The position numbers and the translations under genes are program-made. The notes below the pieces were generated by a model. That model did not search any database. It worked only from the letters and a program-made list of their open reading frames with translations, and was not told the origin of the DNA. From assembly GCF_029892515.1 (NCBI RefSeq), contig NZ_JARXVF010000001.1, positions 992,001-1,056,000 on the forward strand: DNA of 64,000 bases. The letters run 5' to 3'. The DNA is from Pseudaminobacter soli (ex Li et al. 2025). GTDB taxonomy: Bacteria; Pseudomonadota; Alphaproteobacteria; Rhizobiales; Rhizobiaceae. Below are positions 56,591-64,000 of this stretch, one piece after another; the stretch's first letter is position 1; the number at the start of each line of letters is the position of its first letter.

Positions 56591-56756
56591 TGCGAAACTC
56601 CTTCCTTATTCAACCCCTGCGCAGTCTCCGCCATTCAGCCAAGCTGCGCTTTTTTGTTCAACGTGACCTGCTTAACCGCTTCGGCGACAGCGCCGGAGCC
56701 GGGCAATTCATTGGGCCAACCAAACCGATGATTGTGGAAGCCGGACAAAATGACAA

Positions 56757-56783
56757 GACCGCACCGAATGCATCGGCGCGGTC
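56757..56783 (-). terminator. Probable terminator of dadA
   Basis: GACCGCACCGA (56757-56767) pairs with TCGGCGCGGTC (56773-56783) with one mismatch around ATGCA. On the minus strand it is followed by TTGTCATTTTG, a loose T-rich tract. It lies about 45 bases after the dadA stop. Confidence 0.6.
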
Positions 56784-56829
56784 TCGAAAAGATTAGGGAT
56801 TTCGGCGATCGAGGTGGGGGTTGACCGGC

Positions 56830-58080
56830 TCAGGCTTTCGGCAGAAGTCCGCGCGGGTCGATGTCGGGCTTGCGGCCGGCGACGATGTCGGACAGGAATT
56901 TTCCCGAACCGCAGGCCATCGTCCAGCCGACATGGCCATGGCCGGTGTCGAGATAGAAATTGTCGTAACGGCTGCGGCCGATGGCGGGCACCGAATTGGG
57001 CATCATCGGCCTGAGGCCTGCCCAAAGCTCCGCCTTCTTCTCGTCGATCGCGCCTGGGAACAATTCGTGGGCCGAGCGGAACATGCGGGCAAAGTCGCTC
57101 GGCTTGTGGGTCCGGTCGAAACCGGCGAACTCGGCCGTCGAGGCAAGGCGCAGGCGATTGCCGAGGCGCGAATAGGCGACATAGCGGTCTTCATCCACAC
57201 CGCCCATGGTCGGCCCCTTCTCAGGGTCTTCCAGCGGGATCGTCGCCGTATAGCCCTTCACCGGGTAGACCGGCAGGTCAATGCCGATCTTGCGGCCGAA
57301 GACGCCGCTTTCCGGCCCCATGGAAAGAACCGCCGCATCACAGGCAATCGAGCCCTTGCTGGTCCGGACGGCACGTACGCGGCCGCCTTCGACATCCAGG
57401 CCCTCGACATTGGTGTCGTGCATGAATTTCACGCCGAGCCGCTCGACAGCCACCTCCGCGAGCTTCGTGGCGAACATGCGCGAGTCGCCAGTCTGGTCCA
57501 TCGGCGAATAGATGCCGCCAACGATCCTGTCGCCGGAACTGGCCAGCCCCGGCTCGACCTCGAGCAGCCGCTTGCGATCGACTACCTCGACCTCAAGCCC
57601 GCGCTCGGCGATGTAGCTGAAATGCTTGGCGCCGTTGTCGAGGCTCTTCTGGTCGCGATAGAAATAAACGATGCCCCTGCGCCGTTCATCGAAGTCGACG
57701 CCGGTCTCGGCGCTGATCTCGTTGATGCATTCGCGCGAATAAAGGGCCAGCCGCAGCTTCACGTCGGTGTTGGCATAGGCGCGCGCCTCGGTGCACTGGA
57801 GCAGGAAGCGCCAGGTCCAGGAGAGGAAGGCCGGATTGGGGCTCAGCCGCAGCTTGATGCCCAGATCTGGGTTGAAGATGGACTTCACGAACGTACGCAG
57901 CGCGCCCGGCGAGGCCCAGGCAAAGGCATCGCCCGGCGAGACCAAGCCGGCATTGCTGTAGCTGGTGCCGCGCGCTGGCGCCGGATGACGCTCGATGACG
58001 GTGACCTGATGACCGTCGCGCGCCAGATAATACGCGGCCGCCGTGCCGACGACGCCGGCGCCCAGAACCAGAATTTTCAT
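56830..58080 (-). CDS. dadA: D-amino acid dehydrogenase
   Basis: A 416-residue FAD oxidoreductase. The N-terminal ILVLGAGVVGTAAAYYLARD is the FAD-binding Rossmann motif, SYSNAGLVSPGDAFAWASPG is the DadA signature that follows it, and the C-terminal block is LWAGLRPMMPNSVPAIG then LDTGHGHVGWTMACGSGK. It oxidises D-amino acids such as D-alanine to keto acids at the membrane and passes electrons to quinones. No alanine racemase (dadX) is adjacent. It lies 24 bases after galE on the same strand, so read-through from galE is possible. Confidence 0.93.
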   Translation of the reverse strand: MKILVLGAGVVGTAAAYYLARDGHQVTVIERHPAPARGTSYSNAGLVSPGDAFAWASPGALRTFVKSIFNPDLGIKLRLSPNPAFLSWTWRFLLQCTEARAYANTDVKLRLALYSRECINEISAETGVDFDERRRGIVYFYRDQKSLDNGAKHFSYIAERGLEVEVVDRKRLLEVEPGLASSGDRIVGGIYSPMDQTGDSRMFATKLAEVAVERLGVKFMHDTNVEGLDVEGGRVRAVRTSKGSIACDAAVLSMGPESGVFGRKIGIDLPVYPVKGYTATIPLEDPEKGPTMGGVDEDRYVAYSRLGNRLRLASTAEFAGFDRTHKPSDFARMFRSAHELFPGAIDEKKAELWAGLRPMMPNSVPAIGRSRYDNFYLDTGHGHVGWTMACGSGKFLSDIVAGRKPDIDPRGLLPKA

Positions 58081-58104
58081 GAAAGATCGCCCCCTGCCCG
58101 CCGG

Positions 58105-59103
58105 CTAGGCGCTGCGCGCCGAATTCTTGCCGGTCAAAATCCGCTCCCACGATAGCGCATCGCCAACGATGGCGTCGAGATCGTCATGCGTCGGTACCCA
58201 GCCGAGTTCGCGCCGTGCAAGGCCGGCGTCGGCGATGATCGAAGGCGGATCGCCGGCCCGGCGTCCGCCTACCGTCACGTCGAATTCGCGGCCATGCACG
58301 CGCCGGACGCTATCGACCACCTCAAGCACCGAATAGCCGTGACCATAGCCGCAATTGGCGACGAGGTTGCCGCCGCCATCACGCAGGCGCTGCAAGGCAA
58401 GACGATGTGCCGCTACGAGATCGGAGACATGGATGTAGTCGCGCACACAGGTGCCGTCGGGCGTCGGATAGTCCGTGCCGAAGACCTGCATCGACTGTCG
58501 TTTGCCCAACGCGGTCTCCGAAGCGACCTTGATGAGGTGAGTCGCGCCGGGCGTTGACTGGCCGGTGCGGCCGCGTGGGTCGGCGCCGGCGACGTTGAAA
58601 TAGCGCAGCGCGGTGAAGCGCAGGTTGTGTGCGGCGGCCGCATCGCGCAGCATCCACTCGCTCATCAGCTTGGAAAGGCCGTAGGGTGATTCGGGCGCCA
58701 GCCTGGCATCCTCGCGCACCGGCTCCAGCCCGGCCGCGCCATAGACCGCAGCGGTGGAAGAGAAGATGAAATGTGGCACGCCTGCGCGCACCGCCGTCTC
58801 GATGAGGGAACGCGTTTTGGAGGTGTTGTTCTCGTAATAGGTCAGCGGATCGGCAACCGATTCGGGCACGATGATGGAGCCGGCAAAATGGATGATGGCA
58901 TCGACACCGTGTTCCCGGATCACCGAGCCGATCAGCGCGCTATCGGCGATGTCGCCCACCACCAGCTTGGCCTCGGGCGCCACCGCCCATTCGAAACCGG
59001 TGGAAAGGCGGTCGACGACGACGACGTCCTCGCCCGCGTCCAGCAATTCCCAGACCATGTGGCTGCCGATATAGCCGGCGCCGCCAGTCACCAGAACCGT
59101 CAT
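58105..59103 (-). CDS. galE: UDP-glucose 4-epimerase
   Basis: A 332-residue extended SDR protein behind AAGGGGA. NAD binding is VLVTGGAGYIGSHMVWELL, the catalytic pair is SSTAAVYG and SPYGLSKLMSEWML (Tyr and Lys of YxxxK), and the substrate region has ALRYFNVAGADPRGRTGQ and DYIHVSDLVAAH. It interconverts UDP-glucose and UDP-galactose for surface polysaccharides. It diverges from hemA. Confidence 0.93.
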   Translation of the reverse strand: MTVLVTGGAGYIGSHMVWELLDAGEDVVVVDRLSTGFEWAVAPEAKLVVGDIADSALIGSVIREHGVDAIIHFAGSIIVPESVADPLTYYENNTSKTRSLIETAVRAGVPHFIFSSTAAVYGAAGLEPVREDARLAPESPYGLSKLMSEWMLRDAAAAHNLRFTALRYFNVAGADPRGRTGQSTPGATHLIKVASETALGKRQSMQVFGTDYPTPDGTCVRDYIHVSDLVAAHRLALQRLRDGGGNLVANCGYGHGYSVLEVVDSVRRVHGREFDVTVGGRRAGDPPSIIADAGLARRELGWVPTHDDLDAIVGDALSWERILTGKNSARSA

Positions 59104-59204
59104 GCTTGAGTCCCCTTCACTGACATTCCTTGCTTACTGATAGGGCGGCGCGAACGCCACCACAAACCAAGATATGCGCCATCTCATCCGGGCATGACAC
59201 TATT

Positions 59205-59218
59205 TTGACCTGGATCAA
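59205..59218. promoter_or_regulatory. FNR/FixK-like box upstream of hemA
   Basis: TTGACCTGGATCAA matches the FNR/FixK/FnrL consensus TTGAT-N4-ATCAA at nine of ten fixed positions. Its centre is about 128 bases before the hemA start and about 108 bases from the divergent galE start. hemA is a known FnrL target in Rhodobacter, which supports hemA as the target. Confidence 0.55.
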
Positions 59219-59339
59219 TGAAGTGGATCCATACGAGCCTATGTTTGGACCAAAGGCGGCGTGGCATTTTGACCGCATTCGTGGAATGGACTGAAATGCG
59301 CGCGGTCACTATGATCCTGCCGAAATCCGGGAAGCCATG

Positions 59340-60617
59340 ATGAACTATCAGCGATTTTTCGAAGAAGCTATCGACCAGCTTCACGCCGAACGACGCTACC
59401 GCGTCTTTGCCGATCTTGAACGTATCGTTGGTAAATTCCCGCGAGCCATATACAGGGCGAACGGCCAGGCCCAGGAAATCACCGTCTGGTGCTCCAACGA
59501 CTATCTCGGCATGGGCCAGCATCCGAGTGTCATCGGCACCTTCCAGGATGCGGCCGGCCAGATGGGCTCCGGCGCCGGCGGCACGCGTAACATCTCCGGC
59601 AACAACCATCCGCTGGTCGAGCTTGAGCATGAGCTCGCCGACCTGCACGGCAAGGAAGCCGGCCTCGTCTTTACCTCGGGCTTCGTATCGAACGAGGCAT
59701 CGATCTCGACGATTGCCAGGCTGCTGCCGAACTGCCTCATCCTCTCCGACGAGCTGAACCATGCCTCGATGATCGAGGGCGTGCGTCGCTCGGGCACGGA
59801 GAAGAAGATCTTCCGCCACAACGACGTTGCCCATCTCGAAAGCCTGCTGCAGGCTGCCGGTCGCGAGCGCGCCAAGCTGATCGTGTTCGAATCGGTCTAT
59901 TCGATGGACGGCGACATTGCGCCGATCGCCGAGATCGCCGACCTCGCCGAAAAGTATAACGCCATGACCTATATCGACGAGGTCCATGCGGTGGGCATGT
60001 ACGGCCCGCGCGGCGGCGGCATCACGGAACGTGAGGGGCTGGCGCATCGCATCGACATCATCGAAGGCACGCTTGCGAAGGCATTCGGCACGCTTGGCGG
60101 TTACATCACAGGCAATCGTTCGGTGATCGATGCCGTGCGCTCCTACGCGCCGGGCTTCATCTTCACGACCGCCCTGCCTCCGGCAATCGCTGCCGCGACC
60201 ACCGCTTCGATCCGTCATCTCAAGAATTCGCAGGCCGAGCGCGACGCGCAGCAGCGCCAGGCGGCGCAGACCAAGCATATTCTCTCCGAGGTCGGCCTGC
60301 CGGTGATGCCTTCGGCCACCCACATCGTGCCGATCCTGGTCGGTGATCCCGAGCTCTGCAAGATGGCATCCGACCGCCTGCTCGGCGTGCACGGCATCTA
60401 CATCCAGCCGATCAACTATCCGACCGTTCCGCGCGGAACGGAGCGCCTGCGGATCACGCCGACGCCGTTCCATGACGACGCGCTGATCGAAACGCTGAAA
60501 GATGCGCTCGTCGAGACCTGGAACGCCCTGGGCATCCCCTATCGCACCTCCGACCAGCCTTCGGTCGCGAAGTCCGAGCGGATCATCCCGCTGCTGGTTC
60601 CGAAGTCGGGCGGCTGA
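59340..60617 (+). CDS. hemA: 5-aminolevulinate synthase
   Basis: About 425 residues from the ATG at 59340; the adjacent ATG at 59337 is only two bases from GGGAAG and less likely. This PLP enzyme condenses glycine and succinyl-CoA, the first step of heme synthesis in alphaproteobacteria. Blocks are [78 protein letters not shown] and the PLP-lysine [17 protein letters not shown]. It is preceded by a possible FNR/FixK box. Confidence 0.96.
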   Translation: MNYQRFFEEAIDQLHAERRYRVFADLERIVGKFPRAIYRANGQAQEITVWCSNDYLGMGQHPSVIGTFQDAAGQMGSGAGGTRNISGNNHPLVELEHELADLHGKEAGLVFTSGFVSNEASISTIARLLPNCLILSDELNHASMIEGVRRSGTEKKIFRHNDVAHLESLLQAAGRERAKLIVFESVYSMDGDIAPIAEIADLAEKYNAMTYIDEVHAVGMYGPRGGGITEREGLAHRIDIIEGTLAKAFGTLGGYITGNRSVIDAVRSYAPGFIFTTALPPAIAAATTASIRHLKNSQAERDAQQRQAAQTKHILSEVGLPVMPSATHIVPILVGDPELCKMASDRLLGVHGIYIQPINYPTVPRGTERLRITPTPFHDDALIETLKDALVETWNALGIPYRTSDQPSVAKSERIIPLLVPKSGG

Positions 60618-60654
60618 TCGCCTGGGCTTCGGCCCTGCCACCTCATGGATTTTT

Positions 60655-60711
60655 GACGGCTTCAGCAGGCAAGCGAATGGCGCTTGCCTGACCGATACGG
60701 CTCAAGCCGTC
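60655..60711. repeat. Nested palindrome between convergent hemA and ilvE
   Basis: An inner perfect hairpin CAGGCAAGCG (60666-60675) / CGCTTGCCTG (60681-60690) with loop AATGG sits inside outer arms GACGGCTT (60655-60662) and AAGCCGTC (60704-60711). It follows hemA by 38 bases. No T-run follows, so I list it as a repeat that may also act as a shared terminator. Confidence 0.6.
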
Positions 60712-60902
60712 GTTGGGTAAGGCTTTGCCTCGCCAAGCATCTGTTCAATTAGAAGAAGGTGGGCGACCCGTGCGTAACGTCTCGGGCGCGCATTGGCGCC
60801 ATCCGCATGGCGCAGGCAAAGACCTCATGTGGCCTCTGCCTATGGTCCGGTCGAAGCGCTGGCCTCGACCGGCGGCTTGCCGGCAGCATGGCTGCCAGCG
60901 CT

Positions 60903-62030
60903 TTATTTCACCAGGCGAACCCAGCCGTGATTGTCGGCAACGTTGCCGCGCTGAATGCCGACCAGGCTGGCGCGCAGGCGGGCGGTCACTTCGCCATCGC
61001 CGCTGTTGCCGATCGAGAACGAGCCGTCCTTGAAGCGCACCGAGCCGATGCCGGCCACGACGGCGGCCGTGCCGCAGGCAAAGGCCTCGCGCAGCTTGCC
61101 GCTCTCGGCATCCTTGCGCCACTGCTCGAAGGAATAGGGCTTTTCCTCAACCTTGAGGCCAGCCTCCTGGGCGAGCTTGAGGATCGAGTTGCGCGTGATG
61201 CCCGGCAGGATGGTTCCGCCGAGCGGCGGGGTGATGAGCGTGCCGTCGTCCATGACGAAGAACACATTCATGCCGCCGAGCTCTTCGACCCAGCGATGCT
61301 CGGCCGCGTCGAGGAACACCACCTGGTCGCAGCCATTCTTGGTCGCTTCGGCCTGGGCGATCAGGCTCGCCGCATAGTTGCCGCCGCACTTGGCAGCACC
61401 GGTGCCGCCGGGTGCGGCGCGCGTGTAATCATCCGAAACCCAGACGGTGACGGCCTTGTAGCCGCCCTTGAAGTAGGCGCCGACCGGCGAAGCGATGACG
61501 CAGAAGATGTATTCGGATGCCGGACGCACGCCCAGGAAGGCTTCGCTGGCGAACATGAACGGGCGGATGTAGAGGCTGCCGTCGCCTTCCGGAATCCAGT
61601 CCGCGTCGGTGCGCACCAGCGCCTCGACGGCTTCGATGAACAGGTCTTCCGGCACCGCGGGCATTGCCATGCGCTCGGCCGACATCGCCAGACGGCGCGC
61701 ATTCTCTTCGGGACGGAAGAGCGCGATGCCATCCTTGGTCCGGTAGGCCTTCATGCCTTCGAAGATTTCCTGCGCGTAATGCAGTACAGCAGCGGCGGGA
61801 TCGACGGAGAACGGCGCGCGCTCCTTGACCTCGGCGTCATGCCAGCCATTCTCGGCGTTCCACTTCATCGTCACCATGTGATCGCTGAAGACCTTGCCGA
61901 AGCCGGGGTTCTGCATCATGGCCGCGCGCTGCTCGGGCGAGGTCGGCGAAGGATGCTTGATGTGTTTGATGGATGCCTTGTCTGTCATCGGATGTACTTT
62001 CTCGGTGTCGCCGAAATTTGCAGACTGCAT
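60903..62030 (-). CDS. ilvE: Branched-chain amino acid aminotransferase (class II type)
   Basis: About 375 residues from the ATG at 62030, chosen because CCGGAGTGGACT precedes it; an ATG at 61988 (starting MTDKASIKH) is a fair alternative. It transfers amino groups to and from Leu, Ile and Val. Blocks are DHMVTMKWNAENGWHD, LHYAQEIFEGMKAYR, YIRPFMFASEAFLGVRP, the PLP-lysine region GTGAAKCGGNYAASLIAQ, GGMNVFFVMDDGTLITPPL and ILPGITRNSILKLA. The length and blocks fit the eukaryote-like BCAT class rather than E. coli IlvE. Confidence 0.94.
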   Translation of the reverse strand: MQSANFGDTEKVHPMTDKASIKHIKHPSPTSPEQRAAMMQNPGFGKVFSDHMVTMKWNAENGWHDAEVKERAPFSVDPAAAVLHYAQEIFEGMKAYRTKDGIALFRPEENARRLAMSAERMAMPAVPEDLFIEAVEALVRTDADWIPEGDGSLYIRPFMFASEAFLGVRPASEYIFCVIASPVGAYFKGGYKAVTVWVSDDYTRAAPGGTGAAKCGGNYAASLIAQAEATKNGCDQVVFLDAAEHRWVEELGGMNVFFVMDDGTLITPPLGGTILPGITRNSILKLAQEAGLKVEEKPYSFEQWRKDAESGKLREAFACGTAAVVAGIGSVRFKDGSFSIGNSGDGEVTARLRASLVGIQRGNVADNHGWVRLVK

Positions 62031-62081
62031 AGTCCACTCCGGCAAGGGTTCGCAACAGCGATAGGTGAAAAAGGGTGAGCC

Positions 62082-63248
62082 TTAGGTGCTCCTTATCCAC
62101 CCGGCGAGGCGTGTCGCGGCCTCCTCGAGCTGGTCGAGGCGGCGATGGAAGCAGAGGCGGAAGAAGGCCTCTCCCCCCTCCCCGAAGGCTGTGCCGGGAG
62201 CCAGCCCGACATTGGCCTTGTCGACGATCTCGAATGCAGCGCTTCTTGAATCGTCGATGCCATCGACGGAGAAGAACAGATAGAACGCGCCCTGCGGAGC
62301 AATGATCCGCGCACGCCCGGTCTCGCCCAGGATGCCGCAGACCAGATCGCGCGCCTGTCGTGCCCGCTCGATCTGAGAGGCCAGGAACTCGTCGCCATGC
62401 TCCAGCGCAGCTATCGCGCCGCGCTGCATAAACTGAGCAACGCCCGAGGTCGAATATTGGATCAGGTTCTCGAAGGTCTGCTGCAGCGATGGGTGGACGC
62501 GCAGCCAGCCGATGCGCCAGCCGGTCATCGCCCAGTTCTTCGAAAACGTGTTGACGAAGAGGACACGGTCCTCATCCTCCATGATGTCCATGAAGGACGG
62601 CGCCCGCGCGCCGCCGTAGTAGAACAGCGCGTAGATTTCGTCGGCGATGATCCAGAGGTTCTTGCGGCGCGCGAGATCGAGGATAGCCTTCAGCGTCTCG
62701 ATGTCGGCCGTCCATCCAGTGGGGTTGGACGGGCTGTTGAGGAAGATCGCTGTGGTTCGCTCCGTCACAGCCGCTTCGATCTTGCCGACGTCGCACGTCC
62801 AGCCGTTGTCGGACTGATCCAGCCTGACTGCGACCGGTTTTGCACCCGCTACGCCCGCGGCGCCCGGAAAATTGGGCCAGGCCGGCGTCAAATAGATCAC
62901 CTCGTCGCCCGCACCGGCCGTTGCCTGCAAAGCAAGCTGAATCGCCTGCATGCCGCCGCCGGTAACGAGGAACTCCTGATCGCTGAAGCTGCGGCCGAAA
63001 TGGCGCTCATGGTAGCGGGCAAGCGCCACACGCAGTTCGGGTATGCCGCGCTGCCAGGTATAGAAGGTTTCGCCGGCGCTCAGTCCCCGCGCTGCCGCAT
63101 CCGAAATGAAGGACGGGGTCGGCAGGTCGCCCTCTCCCGCCCAGAGCGGGATGAGGCCTTCGCGGCCGCGGCCATAATTGGCGACGGCAACGATGCCGCT
63201 TTCAGGGGCAAGCCGGGCTTCGCTTCGCAGACTGTCAATTAGGGTCAT
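62082..63248 (-). CDS. PLP-dependent class I/II aminotransferase
   Basis: A 388-residue fold-type I aminotransferase. Blocks are LWAGEGDLPTPSFISDAA, FYTWQRGIPELRVALARYHE, VTGGGMQAIQLALQATAG, LNSPSNPTGW, IIADEIYALFYY and the PLP-lysine FVNTFSKNWAMTGWRIGW. It is aspartate-aminotransferase-like; amino donor and acceptor are not clear from sequence. It lies 51 bases upstream of ilvE on the same strand, so the two may be co-transcribed, which would fit a role in amino acid transamination. AGGACC precedes the ATG. Confidence 0.9.
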   Translation of the reverse strand: MTLIDSLRSEARLAPESGIVAVANYGRGREGLIPLWAGEGDLPTPSFISDAAARGLSAGETFYTWQRGIPELRVALARYHERHFGRSFSDQEFLVTGGGMQAIQLALQATAGAGDEVIYLTPAWPNFPGAAGVAGAKPVAVRLDQSDNGWTCDVGKIEAAVTERTTAIFLNSPSNPTGWTADIETLKAILDLARRKNLWIIADEIYALFYYGGARAPSFMDIMEDEDRVLFVNTFSKNWAMTGWRIGWLRVHPSLQQTFENLIQYSTSGVAQFMQRGAIAALEHGDEFLASQIERARQARDLVCGILGETGRARIIAPQGAFYLFFSVDGIDDSRSAAFEIVDKANVGLAPGTAFGEGGEAFFRLCFHRRLDQLEEAATRLAGWIRST

Positions 63249-63297
63249 GTCAGGTCCTGATGATCGCCAAAAATTGCTAGCCGGTTTTCCAAGGCTC

Positions 63298-63331
63298 GAA
63301 AATAGAAAACCCCAGCCACAATGACCGGGGT
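63298..63331 (-). terminator. Intrinsic terminator of mscL
   Basis: On the minus strand ACCCCGGTCA and TGGCTGGGGT form a 10-bp stem with two G-T wobbles and loop TTG (plus-strand 63309-63331), followed by TTTCTATTTT. It is 29 bases after the mscL stop. Confidence 0.85.
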
Positions 63332-63359
63332 CTTCGAACTTTGATTGCTCCAGCCGGGC

Positions 63360-63779
63360 CTATTTCTTCGCCAGCAGATCACGGATTTCGGTCAGAAGAG
63401 CGACCTCGGGGCCCGGAGCGGCAGGAGCGGCCGCCTTTTCGGCCACGAGCTTGCGGCGCATGGTGTTCACGGCCTTGACCATCAGGAAGATGATCCATGC
63501 CAGGATCAGGAAGTTGATCACCACCGTCAGGAAGGCGCCATAGGCGAAGACGGCGCCCTGCTTCTTGGCCTCCACCAGCGTGTCGGCCGTGACCTTCGAA
63601 GAGAGCGGCAGGAAGTAGTTGGAGAAATCGAAGCCGCCGACGATGGCGCCGATGACCGGCATCACGATGTCGGCAACCAGCGAATTGACGATCAGGGTGA
63701 AAGCGCCGCCAATGATGATACCGACCGCCAGGTCGATCACATTGCCCTTCGAGATAAATTCCTGAAATTCCTTAAGCAC
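63360..63779 (-). CDS. mscL: Large-conductance mechanosensitive channel
   Basis: About 139 residues from the GTG at 63779, chosen because AGGAGGGTCAG precedes it and the protein then starts [19 protein letters not shown] as MscL does; the longer frame to 63872 adds sequence unlike MscL. TM1 is [20 protein letters not shown] and TM2 [20 protein letters not shown], with a cytoplasmic helix ending [12 protein letters not shown]. It opens under hypo-osmotic shock. Single-gene unit with its own terminator. Confidence 0.96.
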   Translation of the reverse strand: MLKEFQEFISKGNVIDLAVGIIIGGAFTLIVNSLVADIVMPVIGAIVGGFDFSNYFLPLSSKVTADTLVEAKKQGAVFAYGAFLTVVINFLILAWIIFLMVKAVNTMRRKLVAEKAAAPAAPGPEVALLTEIRDLLAKK

Positions 63780-63949
63780 CTGACCCTCCTGGTAAATCCT
63801 GGCTTGCAATCCTGGCGACTGCATCCGCGACGCAGCGCATTGCGCCATGATAGCAAAAACCCTGAATTGCAAAATCCGGAAAATCGCGCCCCGGTTTCAG
63901 AAAAACACCAGCATCGTCAACAGTCTACAGGGCAGCGATAGACAAGGGC

Positions 63950-63966
63950 GGCAAGCTATGCTTGCC
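63950..63966 (+). terminator. Small hairpin near the right edge, possible terminator
   Basis: GGCAAGC (63950-63956) pairs perfectly with GCTTGCC (63960-63966) around TAT and is followed by TTTCC on the plus strand. No plus-strand gene ends just before it, so its role is unclear. The remaining bases between mscL and the window edge show no gene. Confidence 0.3.
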
Positions 63967-64000
63967 TTTCCGAAAAGGACGCGCTCGGCGAGGAGGGGTG

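Noticed and set aside
55151-56731. Plus-strand open frame opposite hydA
   Set aside because: hydA has its full metal site and a terminator; the opposite frame is a composition artefact.
60759-62078. Plus-strand open frame opposite ilvE
   Set aside because: The minus strand encodes a complete aminotransferase with its PLP-lysine; the plus frame has no motif.

Overview
The window looks like chromosomal DNA of a high-GC alphaproteobacterium of the order Hyphomicrobiales (rhizobia), most likely Mesorhizobium or a close Phyllobacteriaceae relative. The evidence is the gene order UPF0262, LMW-phosphatase, infA, maf, yacG, tRNA-Phe; an L-rhamnose locus laid out as rhaDI / rhaRSTPQUK; the paired lysyl-phosphatidylglycerol genes mprF(lpiA) and acvB; a hemA-type (C4 pathway) 5-aminolevulinate synthase; and a GC-rich inverted intergenic repeat of rhizobial type. 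I see no transposase, integrase, phage gene, CRISPR array or rRNA gene, so the window reads as stable chromosome.

Layout. 1-2.2 kb: housekeeping cluster ending in tRNA-Phe(GAA). 2.5-5.2 kb: a compact unit of an exported metallophosphoesterase, an exported cupredoxin, an ECF sigma factor and a membrane anti-sigma factor, preceded by an ECF-like promoter. 5.7-8.0 kb: a DUF308 membrane protein and a membrane-anchored metallophosphoesterase. 8.0-11.4 kb: envelope proteins (beta-barrel, a secreted Cys-rich protein, DUF1254, a glycine-zipper lipoprotein). 11.7-17.7 kb: TonB-dependent receptor, a secreted unknown, exbB, exbD, tonB and a HAD hydrolase. 17.7-22.6 kb: transketolase and 6-phosphogluconate dehydrogenase, with a divergent GH144-like glucanase. 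22.6-33.4 kb: complete L-rhamnose regulon. 34.5-46.4 kb: two RND efflux pumps (adaptor plus permease, neither with its own outer-membrane channel or regulator) around a zinc alcohol dehydrogenase and a CBS-domain ClC protein. 46.5-48.8 kb: small envelope and enzyme genes. 48.8-54.9 kb: mprF, degP and acvB. 55.1-63.8 kb: hydA, dadA, galE, hemA, ilvE, a PLP aminotransferase and mscL.

How they work together. The rhamnose genes cover the whole route: uptake (RhaSTPQ), anomer conversion (RhaU), isomerisation (RhaI), phosphorylation (RhaK) and cleavage/oxidation (RhaD). The DeoR-type RhaR probably acts on a four-site operator array between the divergent rhaD and rhaR. Much of the rest concerns the envelope: sigma-controlled periplasmic metalloproteins, TonB-driven uptake, efflux, and making versus hydrolysing lysyl-phosphatidylglycerol with a periplasmic protease gene in between.

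The observations most worth following are the Tat-metalloprotein/ECF module, the intergenic repeat that supplies the 5' end of rhaT, the rha operator array, the candidate operators upstream of both RND pumps, the FNR/FixK-like box before hemA, and the TonB cluster with its unknown component.
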